NCBI GenBank assembly: GCA_963778025.1 | Contig: CAVZTA010000016.1 | Coordinates: forward strand, 62,001 to 126,000 | Reading direction: 5' to 3' | Length of the DNA: 64,000 bases | From: CAVZTA01 sp963778025 | GTDB lineage: Bacteria; Chloroflexota; Limnocylindria; Limnocylindrales; CSP1-4 | Shown here: positions 1-8,105 of the stretch, in pieces | How positions within the stretch are numbered: the first letter of the stretch is position 1 | Layout of the letters: the number at the start of each line of letters is the position of its first letter | Position numbers and translations under genes: made by a program | Notes under the pieces: generated by a model | Seen by the model: only the letters and a program-made list of their open reading frames with translations | Databases searched by the model: none | Told to the model about the DNA's origin: nothing

Positions 1-623
1 CACGCCGGGTCAGCCGAGCGGTCCAGCCGAGGTCGCGGAGCACCGCCGTCAGCTCGTCGACGTCCCACAGGATCTTCACGATCCGGAAGCGCCGACCGTC
101 GTTGAGCGTGCGCATCACGACCTCCGGCGCCGCGGTCGCCTCCTCGGACCACACGCCGTGGGGCGCCTCGTCGAACAGGAAGAACCGGCCGTCCGGCCGC
201 AGCATCGCGCCGACCGACGCCCAGAAGGCACCGAAGCGCTCGCGTGGGATGTGCGACAGCAGCGCGGCCGCGACCACGAGGTCGGCGGGCTCCGCCGGAC
301 GCCACGTGAAGACATCCGCGACGGTGTAGCGGACGTTCGCCGCCCGCGAGCTTCCGCGGTTGAGCTCGAGGCACCTCGGGCGACGTGTCGACCGCCTCGA
401 CTTCGTCGGCGATCGCCGGCCACGAGCTCCGTGAACTGGCCGGTCCCCGCGCCGAGCTCGATCGCCCGGCGTACCGGCCCGAGGGACCGGAGCTCAGCGT
501 GGGCGAGCGCGGCGATCTGCGGCGTACGGGTCGCCCTCGGGACTGGCTCGTGGCGTCGTATTCCGGTGCCCGTTCCCGGTAGTACCGGACCTGCTCCGCG
601 AGGAGCGCGTCGACGTCGCTCAT
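1..623 (-). CDS. class I SAM-dependent methyltransferase (3' end off window, frameshifted)
   Basis: Small-molecule-type methyltransferase. The start ATG at 621-623 overlaps the stop of the methyltransferase gene upstream (ATGA), so the two are translationally coupled. The protein opens with a typical N-terminus (MSDVDALLAEQVRYYRERAP). It then shows motif I (AIELGAGTGQFTELV), an acidic strand 2 (EAVDTSPE), and post-motif LSHIPRERFGAFW…LRPDGRFFLFDE. These segments lie in different frames, with breaks near 540, 405-425 and 365, so at least three single-base indels separate them. The C-terminus continues past base 1. Substrate unknown. Sequencing indels are more likely than decay because every segment is conserved. 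Confidence 0.7.
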   Translation of the reverse strand, partial: MSDVDALLAEQVRYYRERAPEYDATSQSRGRPVRRRSPRSPTLSSGPSGRYAGRSSSARGPASSRSSWPAIADEVEAVDTSPEVPRAQPRKLAGGERPLHRRGCLHVASGGARRPRGRGRAAVAHPTRALRCLLGVGRRDAAAGRPVLPVRRGAPRRVVRGGDRGAGGRDAHAQRRSALPDREDPVGRRRADGGAPRPRLDRSADPA

Positions 624-1374
624 GGGCGACGCCAGGCCGGTCGCGTCACGAACACCGCCCAGCCAAGGTAGCGGCGGCCCCAGCGCAGATACGCCTCGCG
701 CCAGTGGTCGAGCGCATCGCGGATCTCGGTGTGCATCGCGTCGTCCGGATTCGCGCGCAGCCAGCGGTCCATCGCCCGCCACTGTCCCGCCTCATAGCGA
801 TCCCAGTCGTCCCCGCTGGCGACGACGAGCTCGATGAGCTCGAGACCGGCACTCGCCAGCCGGCCCTGCGTCCCAGCGAGCGACACGAAGTCGCCCGGCT
901 GCATCCGCCACGCGGCGAGGGCCTCGGCGGGCGGTGGCTCGATCCAATAGGGCTCCCCGATGAGGATCCGGCCGTCGTCGTGGATCGCGCGCCGCAGGAG
1001 CGCCGCGGTCCCCTCGAGCCCGCCGCCGATCCAGGTGGCGCCGAGACAGGACGCCACGTCGAAGGCGCCGGGCTCTGCGGCGTACGCACCGGCATCGCCC
1101 TGGATGAACGTGACCCGCGACGCGACGCCCAGCTCCGCCGCGCGCGCCCGCGCGGCGGCGAGGAACACCTCGCTGAGGTCCACGCCCGTGCCCGACGCGC
1201 CGAACCACTCGGCCCACCGGCACAGCAGCTCGCCCTTGCCGCACGCGAGGTCGAGGACGCGCGTCCCGTCGCCTCGACGTCGGCGAGCTCACCGATCAGC
1301 CGCAGCTTCGACTCGCTGAACGGGTCGAGGATGCGATGGTCGGCCTCGGAGATCTCGTGCTGCCGCAGGCTCAC
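620..1374 (-). CDS. class I SAM-dependent methyltransferase (one frameshift)
   Basis: Rossmann-fold methyltransferase of about 251 residues starting at GTG 1374. The N-terminus (MSLRQHEISEADHRILDPFS) is in one frame. Motif I (RVLDLACGKGELLCRWAEW) and the rest, through DVASCLGATWIGGG and EPYWIEPPP, are in another. The switch falls in a C/G run at 1264-1268; adding one G on the coding strand rejoins the frames as ATGTRVLDLACG. It overlaps the next methyltransferase by 4 bp and diverges from the nitroreductase at 1392 with almost no intergenic space. Substrate not identifiable. Confidence 0.8.
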
Positions 1375-1391
1375 GCGTGGATGATGCGCCG

Positions 1392-1855
1392 ATGAGCCGC
1401 CCCGACGCGACCTCGCACCCGCCCACTCGCCTGGCGTGGATCCGTCCGTTCACGACGCATGTCTTCAACCGGCTCATCCGGCCGCTCGCGCCTCGGCTGC
1501 CGCTGCTCGGCGTGCTGACGTATCGCGGCCGGACCTCGGGCCGCACGTATCACACGCCGCTCAACGTCTTCCGCCGGGGCGACCACTACGTCTTCGCGCT
1601 GACGTACGGCGGCGAGGTCCAGTGGGTCAAGAACGTCCTCAGCGCGGGCGAAGCCGAGCTCCGTACGCGCGGTCGGGACGTCCACCTCGTGGAGCCGGAG
1701 CGGTATCGGGATGCCGCCCGCGGGGACATGCCGCCGGTGATCCGGCAGCTCCTCGGCGTGATGCGGGTGAGCGAGTTCCTGCGGATGCGGATCGACGACG
1801 CCGCCCGAACGCTGAGGCCGCGCTACGTCAGCCGCGCGTTCGACGAGGCGAATGA
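1392..1855 (+). CDS. nitroreductase family deazaflavin-dependent oxidoreductase
   Basis: Member of the DUF385/Ddn-like split-β-barrel family, which binds F420 or related deazaflavins and reduces small molecules. The signature LTYRGRTSGRTYHTPLNVF is followed by GDHYVFALTYGGEVQWVKN (typical 'GG…P.WV.N' segment) and RTRGRDVHLVEPERY. Length is about 150 residues, as usual. The start is ATG 1392, or GTG 1377 in frame. The reading frame has no stop where the family normally ends; a TGA at 1853-1855 in the neighbouring frame is the probable true end. It converges on a paralogue on the other strand. Confidence 0.75.
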
Positions 1856-2295
1856 CGGGGATGAGTCGGCCCGACTGCGCGGGATACGCCGCGAAGTTGG
1901 GCAGCAGCGCGACATGCGCGTCCCACAGGCGGTCGCGCTCGGGGCCCTCGCGGATCACCTCCGCCCGGACCGGGACCGTGCGGGTCGCCCAGCTCGATCT
2001 CGAGATCCGGGTTCGCGGCCATGTTCGCGACCCACGACGGGGTCGTGGGCGATCCGCCGGCCGTGCCCGCGACGACGTAGGCGTCTCCATCACGCGAATA
2101 CGTCAGGATCGAACGCCGCCGCTCGCCGGACTTCGCCCCGGTCGTGTACGCGACCATGATCGGGTGGCCCTTGAGCGGTCCATCCGACGGGGTGCCTCCG
2201 TTCGCGCGCAGGTCGGCGATGAGCGCCTCTTCCCACGCCGCGGGATCCCAGGCAGCCTCGCCGTCCGCGGTCGCGCTCGTGTCGGTGTCGGTCAT
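1828..2295 (-). CDS. nitroreductase family deazaflavin-dependent oxidoreductase (frameshifted paralogue)
   Basis: Second DUF385/Ddn-like protein. ATG 2295 follows a GGAGG ribosome site. Signatures are GHPIMVAYTTGAKSGERRRS, DGDAYVVAGTAGGSPTTPSW and VANMAANPDLEIELGD. The family continuation RTVPVRAEVIREG is in another frame; removing one C from the run near 1988 joins them. The C-terminus (AQSGRLIPVIRLVER) is family-typical; the exact stop is uncertain because of possible further indels. It is divergently transcribed from the luciferase-like monooxygenase at 2461, and the shared promoter region carries two identical-core palindromes, so co-regulation is likely. Confidence 0.75.
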   Translation of the reverse strand: MTDTDTSATADGEAAWDPAAWEEALIADLRANGGTPSDGPLKGHPIMVAYTTGAKSGERRRSILTYSRDGDAYVVAGTAGGSPTTPSWVANMAANPDLEIELGDPHGPGPGGGDPRGPRARPPVGRACRAAAQLRGVSRAVGPTHPRHSPRRTRG

Positions 2296-2314
2296 GGGAA
2301 AGGTCCTCCAAGTT

Positions 2315-2330
2315 CGTTGCATCCGCAACG
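2315..2330. promoter_or_regulatory. palindromic operator, copy 1
   Basis: CGTTGCATCCGCAACG is a 6-bp inverted repeat around a 4-bp spacer. It sits 20 bp upstream of the nitroreductase start on the minus strand. The same core recurs 50 bp away. The size resembles MarR- or TetR-type operators, but the regulator is not in the window. Confidence 0.6.
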
Positions 2331-2365
2331 ATGCCACAGCTCGGCATCTCGTGCCAGCGAAGATA

Positions 2366-2396
2366 GTTGCATACGCAACGATATGTGCGATAGCAT
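2366..2396 (+). promoter_or_regulatory. palindromic operator copy 2 overlapping a -35/-10 promoter
   Basis: GTTGCATACGCAAC at 2366-2379 repeats the palindrome core found at 2315. It overlaps a possible -35 (TTGCAT, 2367-2372), which is followed 18 bp later by TAGCAT (2391-2396). A repressor bound here would block the promoter of the luciferase-like monooxygenase. Confidence 0.55.
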
Positions 2397-2460
2397 GCGT
2401 CCAGGAGCGGGCCGGGACGTCCGGCCGCTCTCATCTCACAGCACAGGCAGGGATCGGATC

Positions 2461-3531
2461 ATGCAGTTCGGGGTCTTCAGCGTCGGCGACGTGACGACCG
2501 ACCCCACCACGGGGCGCACGCCGAGCGAGGCGGAGCGGATCGCGGCGATGGTCACCATCGCGCTCAAGGCCGAGGAGATCGGTCTCGACGTGTTCGCCTC
2601 GGGCGAGCACCACAACCCACCGTTCGTGCCCTCGTCGCCCACGACGCTCCTGGGCTACATCGCGGCGAAGACCGAGCGCCTGATCCTGTCCACGGCGACG
2701 ACGCTCATCACCACCAGCGACCCGGTGAAGATCGCCGAGGACTTCGCGATGCTCCAGCATCTCGCCGGCGGGCGGGTGGATCTGATGCTGGGGCGCGGCA
2801 ACACCGGGCCGGTGTACCCCTGGTTCGGCCAGGACATCCGCAACGGCATCGCGCTCGCGATCGAGAACTACGCGCTCCTCCACCGGCTGTGGCGCGAGGA
2901 CGTCGTCGACTGGCAGGGTTCGTTCCGCACCCCGCTCACCGGGTTCACGAGCACCCCGCGGCCGCTCGACGGCGTGCCACCGTTCGTGTGGCATGGCTCG
3001 ATCCGCTCACCGCAGATCGCCGAGCAGGCCGCCTACTACGGCGATGGGTTCTTCCACAACAACATCTTCTGGCCCAAGGAGCACGTCCAGCGGATGGTCG
3101 AGCTCTACCGCCGGCGGTTCGAGCACTACGGCCACGGGCGCGCCCAGGATGCGATCGTCGGCCTGGGCGGCCAGGTCTTCATGCGCCACGACTCCCAGGC
3201 GGCCATCCGCGAGTTCCGGCCGTACTTCGACCATGCGCCGGTGTACGGCGGCGGGCCGTCGCTGGAGGACTACATGGATCAGACGCCGCTCACGGTCGGC
3301 AGCCCGCAGCAGGTCATCGACCGGACGCTGGCGTTCCGTGACATCGTCGGCGACTACCAGCGTCAGCTGTTCCTCCTCGATCACGCAGGACTGCCGTTGA
3401 AGACGGTCCTCGAGCAGCTGGACCTGCTGGGCGCGGAGGTGCTGCCCGTGCTGCGGCACGAATTCGCGAAGGGCCGGCCTGCCGACGTCCCGGACGCACC
3501 GACGCATGGCGAGCCTCGTCGCGGCGCGTGA
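2461..3531 (+). CDS. luciferase-like monooxygenase, FMN-dependent, CE1758 family
   Basis: TIM-barrel flavin monooxygenase of 356 residues. The whole protein matches the CE1758-type family from memory: MQFGVFSVGDVTTDPTTGRT, then FASGEHHNPPFVPSSPTT, LAGGRVDLMLGRGNTGPVYP, PPFVWHGSIRSPQIAEQAA and GDGFFHNNIFWPKEH. The oxidised substrate is unknown. In this family the flavin is supplied by a partner FMN reductase, and such a gene follows immediately. ATG 2461 was chosen because it gives the family N-terminus; the open frame extends upstream without homology. Promoter and operators lie at 2315-2396. Confidence 0.92.
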   Translation: MQFGVFSVGDVTTDPTTGRTPSEAERIAAMVTIALKAEEIGLDVFASGEHHNPPFVPSSPTTLLGYIAAKTERLILSTATTLITTSDPVKIAEDFAMLQHLAGGRVDLMLGRGNTGPVYPWFGQDIRNGIALAIENYALLHRLWREDVVDWQGSFRTPLTGFTSTPRPLDGVPPFVWHGSIRSPQIAEQAAYYGDGFFHNNIFWPKEHVQRMVELYRRRFEHYGHGRAQDAIVGLGGQVFMRHDSQAAIREFRPYFDHAPVYGGGPSLEDYMDQTPLTVGSPQQVIDRTLAFRDIVGDYQRQLFLLDHAGLPLKTVLEQLDLLGAEVLPVLRHEFAKGRPADVPDAPTHGEPRRGA

Positions 3532-3645
3532 CGCGGCGCTCACCGTCGCCGCGGCGACGGGCGCGCCGACCGAACGCGCGTCGGTCGACGCGCCGGCCGA
3601 TCGATCGCCCGAACCCGCGGCGACCAGCCATCCGGCGGCGTGACG

Positions 3646-4285
3646 ATGACCACGCGCACGATCGTCGTCGTGACCGCGGGCCTCAGCCAGCCGTCATCGA
3701 CCCGCCTGCTGGCCGATCGCCTGGCCGGCCGCCACGCTCCGCGCGCTCGGCGAAGGCGGCTTCGAGGTCCGCAGCGAGGTCATCGAGCTCCGCGAGCACG
3801 CGACCGACCTGACGAACCACCTGCTGACGGGCTTCCCCAGCCCGCGACTGCGGGCCGTGCTCGACACCGTCCTCGCGGCCGACGCGCTGATCGCCGTCAC
3901 GCCCGTGTTCAACGCGTCGTACAGCGGGCTGTTCAAGCTGTTCTTCGACGTGGTCGAGCACGATTCGCTGGCCGGCATGCCGGTCCTCGTCGCGGCGACC
4001 GGCGGGACGCGCGCGTCACTCGCTCGTCCTGGACCACGCGATGCGGCCGCTGTTCGCGTACCTCGGCGCGGCCACCGTGCCGACCGGCGGTGTTCGCCGC
4101 GGCCGAGGACTGGGGTCAGGGCGCGACGCCCGCCGACACCGCTCTCGCGGAGCGCATCGACCGGGCGGCCGGCGAGCTGGCCCGCGCCGCGGCGCAGCGT
4201 GAACCGCGGCAGCAGCGGTTCCGCCGATCCGTTCGAGGAGCCCGTCCCGTTCGAGCAGCTCCTGGAGGCGCGGCGCCCCGGCTAG
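3646..4285 (+). CDS. LLM-partnered FMN reductase, CE1759 family (frameshifted)
   Basis: NAD(P)H:FMN reductase-like flavodoxin-fold protein of about 213 residues, expected to feed reduced flavin to the adjacent CE1758-type monooxygenase. The start TTRTIVVVTAGLSQPSSTRL is followed, in other frames, by LGEGGFEVRSEVIELREHA, VTPVFNASYSGLFKLFFDV (flavin-binding loop), HSLVLDHAMRPLFAYLGA and DPFEEPVPFEQLL. Four frame changes (about 3728, 4015, 4087 and 4205-4230) join an otherwise complete family member. An ATG at 3646 or 3652 starts it. Sequencing error is likelier than a pseudogene. Confidence 0.8.
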
Positions 4286-4364
4286 TCGACCCTGGGCGGC
4301 TCGGCGGCGTGACCATCGCCGCGCCGGCCGGTCTTGCGGGGACCAGCCTCCGGATCCGGTTGCC

Positions 4365-5009
4365 ATGCGCGTGATCGTCGCGGAGGACCTGATGCTCACT
4401 CGCGAGGGCATCGTCCACCTGCTCGAAGAGGCGGGCGTCGAGGTCATCGCGCAGGTCGACGACGCCGAGCGGCTGGTCGAGCTCGTCGGGAGGGACCGTC
4501 CGGACGCCGTGATCGTCGACATCCGGATGCCGCCCACGCACGTCGATGAGGGGATCGTCGCCGCCGGCCGGATCCGCGAGGCCTTCCCGGACGTTGGTGT
4601 CCTCGTCCTGTCCCAGTACGTCGAATCGGCGTGGGCTCTCCGACTCATCTCGGAGCACCCCGAGGGCGTCGGCTACCTGCTCAAGGAACGGGTGATCGAC
4701 GCCGCGATCGTCGTCGATGCGCTCCGCCGCGTCGTCGATGGCGAGACGGTCGTCGATCCCACGATCGTGGCGAGGCTCCTGGGCCGTCGTCGGCGGCATG
4801 ACCCCCTGGCTGCCCTCACGGCTCGCGAGCGCGAGGTCCTCGGCCTGATCGCGGAGGGCCTGTCGAACCACGCGATCGCCGAGCGGCTCGTCCTCGCCGA
4901 GCGCACGGTCGAGGCGCACATCTCCTCGATCTTCGGGAAGCTGGACCTGCCGGAGTCGCCCGATCACCACCGGCGCGTGCTCGCGGTGCTCACGCTCCTC
5001 CGGGCCTGA
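4365..5009 (+). CDS. response regulator, NarL/LuxR type
   Basis: DNA-binding two-component regulator of 214 residues. The receiver domain (about 1-120) has the acidic pair VAEDL, the phospho-acceptor Asp in VIVDIRMPP, and a Lys in GYLLKERV. The LuxR helix-turn-helix (about 148-205) shows LTAREREVLGLIAEGLSN and ERTVEAHISSIFGKL. No sensor kinase gene is adjacent, so it is an orphan here. It lies just after the FMN reductase on the same strand but with an 80 bp gap, so co-transcription is uncertain. Confidence 0.92.
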   Translation: MRVIVAEDLMLTREGIVHLLEEAGVEVIAQVDDAERLVELVGRDRPDAVIVDIRMPPTHVDEGIVAAGRIREAFPDVGVLVLSQYVESAWALRLISEHPEGVGYLLKERVIDAAIVVDALRRVVDGETVVDPTIVARLLGRRRRHDPLAALTAREREVLGLIAEGLSNHAIAERLVLAERTVEAHISSIFGKLDLPESPDHHRRVLAVLTLLRA

Positions 5010-5023
5010 ACGGCCCGGCGCCG

Positions 5024-5557
5024 TCACCGACCCTGGCCGCTGAAGGTCCATTTCGTCGCGCCGTACGGCTCGGCGGTCGCGACGCCGAAGACCCGCGCAT
5101 AGATGAGGCGGTAGACGTTCCATGGCGGCGGCCCAGCGCTGGGCGCGCTGAACGGCGCGGTCAGCGCGTCACCGTCGACCTGGGCCGGCCAGCCGCCGTC
5201 GCGATACCGGGCCGCGACGGTCTCCAGCGTCGCCGGATCCGTGACGCGCTCGACGACGCCCTCGAACACCAGGTCGATCGTCGGCAGGCGCACGGACAGC
5301 GTCGCGGCAGGGTTCGCGGCGATGTCCTTGGCCTTGCGCGCCGCCGGGCTCGAGGTGAAGTACAGCTCGTCCTCGTGCCACAGCCCGCCGATGCCCGCGG
5401 CATGTGGCCGGCCATCCGGTCGCACCGTACCCAGGAACCACGTGATCTCGGGCGTCGCGGTGTCCTGCGTCAGGTGCTCCAGCGGCCGGCTCCACGGCAG
5501 GGCGTCGTAGCCGTACCGATCGAGGTTGGTCGTCGTGGTCGGGCTCCGATCGGTCAT
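5024..5557 (-). CDS. pyridoxamine 5'-phosphate oxidase family protein
   Basis: Split-barrel flavin/F420-type oxidoreductase of 177 residues. Family features are TWFLGTVRPDGRPHAAGIGGLW, DELYFTSSPAARKAKDIAANP and a C-terminal YGATKWTF. The ATG overlaps the stop of the VOC gene (ATGA), making it the last gene of the ArsR–AHSA1–VOC–PPOX operon. Cofactor (FMN or F420) and substrate cannot be told from sequence alone. Confidence 0.85.
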   Translation of the reverse strand: MTDRSPTTTTNLDRYGYDALPWSRPLEHLTQDTATPEITWFLGTVRPDGRPHAAGIGGLWHEDELYFTSSPAARKAKDIAANPAATLSVRLPTIDLVFEGVVERVTDPATLETVAARYRDGGWPAQVDGDALTAPFSAPSAGPPPWNVYRLIYARVFGVATAEPYGATKWTFSGQGR

Positions 5558-5991
5558 CCCGCGGCCGCTCCCTCCGGCGCCAGCTCGGCGCGCAGCGTGG
5601 GGCTCTCCTGGACCGTCCAGGCGTTCCCGTCGGGGTCCTTGAAGAACACGAACGAGTTCCAGTCGCCGCCCTTGCCATCGGTCCAGCCGTCCGGGCCGAG
5701 GTTGCGGACGGGGCTGACGTCCACCCCCGCCGCGACGAGCTGTGCGTGGGCGCGCTCGATGTCGCCGACGCAGAGCTGCATGCCCTGGAGGCTGCCGGGT
5801 GCCGCCTCGGACAGCGCCGTCCCGAGGGTGATCGAGCAGCCCGAGCCCGGCGGCGTCAGCTGGACCACCCGGAAGCCGGGCATGGGCGTGGAGTCCACAT
5901 CGACGTGGAATCCCAGCTGCTCGGCGTAGAAGTGCTTGGCGCGGTCGACGTCCGTGACCGGCACGACGACGACTTCGAGTTTCCAGTCCAT
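5554..5991 (-). CDS. VOC family protein (glyoxalase/dioxygenase superfamily)
   Basis: Single VOC domain of 145 residues starting at ATG 5991 behind an AGGAAGGG ribosome site. The N-terminal strand VVVPVTDVDRAKHFYAEQLG and the C-terminal FFKDPDGNAWTVQE are the two conserved ends, with a TPPGSGCSITLG central strand. VOC proteins bind metal and act as lyases, dioxygenases or drug-binding proteins; the reaction here is unknown. It is the third gene of the ArsR-controlled operon. Confidence 0.88.
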   Translation of the reverse strand: MDWKLEVVVVPVTDVDRAKHFYAEQLGFHVDVDSTPMPGFRVVQLTPPGSGCSITLGTALSEAAPGSLQGMQLCVGDIERAHAQLVAAGVDVSPVRNLGPDGWTDGKGGDWNSFVFFKDPDGNAWTVQESPTLRAELAPEGAAAG

Positions 5992-6029
5992 CGATCTCGT
6001 TCCCTTCCTGTGTGGGGTTGTTCCTGGTG

Positions 6030-6517
6030 TCAGCGGAGGCGTGCGAGGAGCTCGTCGAGGCGGCGGAAGCCCTCGGCGACGCCCGATGCCATGCCGCCTT
6101 CGACCATCCCGTCGCGGGCCTCGAGCGACTGGTACGTCGAGTGGATCCGCACGATCGTGCGGCCGTCGACCTCCTCGAAGCGGACGCTGTCGAGGGCGAC
6201 GTTGCCCGGCCACAGCTCGAACTCGAACGTCTGGGTCATGCGACTCCGGCGTGGGCTCGCCGTGGAACACGCCGTGGAAGCGCGAACTCGGTGCCGTCGT
6301 CGGCGCGGTGGATGTACCGCCAGCGTCCGCCGTCGCGGACCTCGTAGCGCTCCACGATCATCTCGTACTTCGCCGGGCCCAGCCACTGCTTCAGGAGCTC
6401 GGGCTCGGTGTAGGCGCGGAAGACGAGCGCCCGCGGGGCGTCGAGCGTCCGTTCGATGTCGATGAACGGGAGGCCCGCCGGCGTGGTCACGGTCATCTCG
6501 TCGAGGCTTGCGGTCAT
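6030..6517 (-). CDS. SRPBCC / AHSA1-like protein (frameshifted)
   Basis: START-like fold protein of about 162 residues. The first half (MTVTTPAGLPFIDIERTLDA, LVFRAYTEPELLKQWLGPAKYE) reads from ATG 6517. The second half (FEFELWPGNVALDSVRFEEV, GMASGVAEGFRRLDELLARL) is in another frame, with VFHGEPTPES between them in a third. Breaks lie near 6285 and 6240. ArsR–AHSA1 pairs are common, and its ATG overlaps the ArsR stop. Ligand unknown. Confidence 0.78.
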
Positions 6518-6889
6518 CGGTCGGTCCTCCCCTGGTCGTCGTCCGGGTCCTGCCCGGTGTCGGTGTCACGCTGGATGCGCGCGCAGGAGCGACCTCGAGC
6601 CGGTCGAAGCTCTCCTCCCAGTACTCGCGGTAGCCGGTGAGCCACTCGGTGGCCTCGCGAAGCGGCTCGGGCTCCAGGTGGCTCAGGCGCATCGTCGACC
6701 GCCGGGTCCGCGAGACGAGGCCCGGCCCGCTCCAGCACCTTGAGGTGCTTCGAGATCGCCGGCTGCGACATCGCGAACGGCGTGCGCAGGTCGCGCCACC
6801 GACAGGTCGCCCTCGGTGAGGCGGGCGAGGATCGCGCGGCGGGTGGGATCGGCGAGGGCGCCGAAGACGGCGCTCAGCTGGTCGGACAT
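6514..6889 (-). CDS. ArsR family transcriptional regulator (frameshifted)
   Basis: Winged-helix repressor of about 120 residues. MSDQLSAVFGALADPTRRAI reads from ATG 6889. The recognition helix segment MSQPAISKHLKVLERAG and the wing (LVSRTRRSTMRLSHLEPEPL, YREYWEESFDRLE) are in other frames. At least two single-base changes (about 6795 and 6715) are needed. It has the no-Cys ArsR layout usual for ArsR–SRPBCC cassettes, so metal sensing is not indicated. It heads the operon down to 5024. A perfect palindrome 20 bp upstream is the obvious autoregulatory operator. Confidence 0.8.
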
Positions 6890-6909
6890 CGCTTCGGTCG
6901 AAGTGCTCC

Positions 6910-6925
6910 ATAACCAAACGGTTAT
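6910..6925. promoter_or_regulatory. palindromic operator upstream of arsR-type regulator
   Basis: ATAACCAAACGGTTAT is a perfect 6-bp inverted repeat with a 4-bp spacer, 21 bp before the ArsR start and unusually AT-rich for this DNA. The position fits autorepression of the ArsR–AHSA1–VOC–PPOX operon. Confidence 0.65.
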
Positions 6926-7171
6926 CGACTGCGGTATGGAACCATGCGGCCGGGCGCCTGTCAAGCCGCTACGACATCCGTCGCTTGCGCGGGTCCGCTA
7001 CGGTGGCGTGGACATGAGCGCCTGGTTCGCCACGAGACTCCACCAAACGGGCTGATCGCCCCTTCCCCCTCAGCGTCGATGGGAAGGGGCGGAACGAGAC
7101 GCGTGCCGCTGCGGCCACCTCGCGGGTGGTCTGCGCCGCGCCGTCCCGCCACAGCGCGAAGGAGTGTGGCG

Positions 7172-8102
7172 ATGCCGATGCCGCATCGCACGTTCGCCCA
7201 GGTGGCTGGGCGCCGCCTCGTGGGCAAGGAAGGTCGGGAGCGGATCCGCGAGGTACGGGCGCTCCTGGCGGAGCTGCCGGACTATCGCAACGGGCCGTAC
7301 GCGGACCTGCGCAAGGCGCTGCTCGCCGAGATCGACGCGACGAAGGTCCGCGCGCGAGCCGTGCACCGTGACTCGATCGCCGTGCGCCGGGAGGGCGCGG
7401 CCCAGGTCGCGCTCGTCGGCGCGCCCAACGTCGGCAAGTCGTCGATCCTCCAGGCGCTCTCGGCGATCGCCATCCGGACCGGCGACTATGCGTTCACGAC
7501 CCTGCGGCCGATCCCGGCGTTGACCCGGATCGAGGGCGTGCCCATCCAGCTGGTCGAGATCCCGGGGCTGCTCGAGGGGGCGTCGGACGATCGCGGCGGC
7601 GGCCGGGCGCTCCTTGGCGTGCTCCGGGCGGCCGACGCGATCGTGTGGTGTGCGCGAGCGTCCGCGCCGCCCGACGAGCTCGCCGAGGTGCGGCGAGAGG
7701 TCGAGGCGGCGGGCATCGAGCGGCCCTCGATCGTGGCCGCGACCCGCGCGGACGAAGCGCCGGCCGGGGCGATCGACGCCCTGCAGGCGGCCTGGCCGTC
7801 GATCCGCGTGGTGCCCGTCTCGGTGCTCGACGACGCATCGCTGGACGCCCTGCGGGCGGCGATCTGGCAGCTGACCGGCCTCATCCGCGTGTGGCTGCGT
7901 CGCGACGGCGCCACCGACGACGAGCCGCTCGCGCTGCACCCGCCGGCCACGATCGCGGACGTCGCCGACACGATCCATCACGAGCTGGGCGAGACGATGA
8001 CCGGGGCGCGCATCTGGGGCCCCTCGGCGCGGTTCGACGGCCAGCGCGTCGGACGCGATCACCGTCGTCGCCGATGGCGATGCGGTGGAGATCATCGCGT
8101 GA
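7172..8102 (+). CDS. Obg/DRG-like GTP-binding protein with TGS-like tail
   Basis: Small GTPase of about 310 residues; ATG 7172 follows AAGGAG with 7-nt spacing. An N-terminal helical region (about 1-75) precedes the G domain. G1 is GAPNVGKSS at 83-91, G3 is EIPGLLEGAS, and G4 is the divergent TRAD. A C-terminal TGS-like region (PPATIADVADTIHHELGE…) ends VVADGDAVEIIA. A one-base break near 8052 separates the last 15 residues, which end at TGA 8100-8102. DRG/Obg relatives act in translation or ribosome quality control; the role here is unproven. Confidence 0.85.
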
Positions 8103-8105
8103 GCG

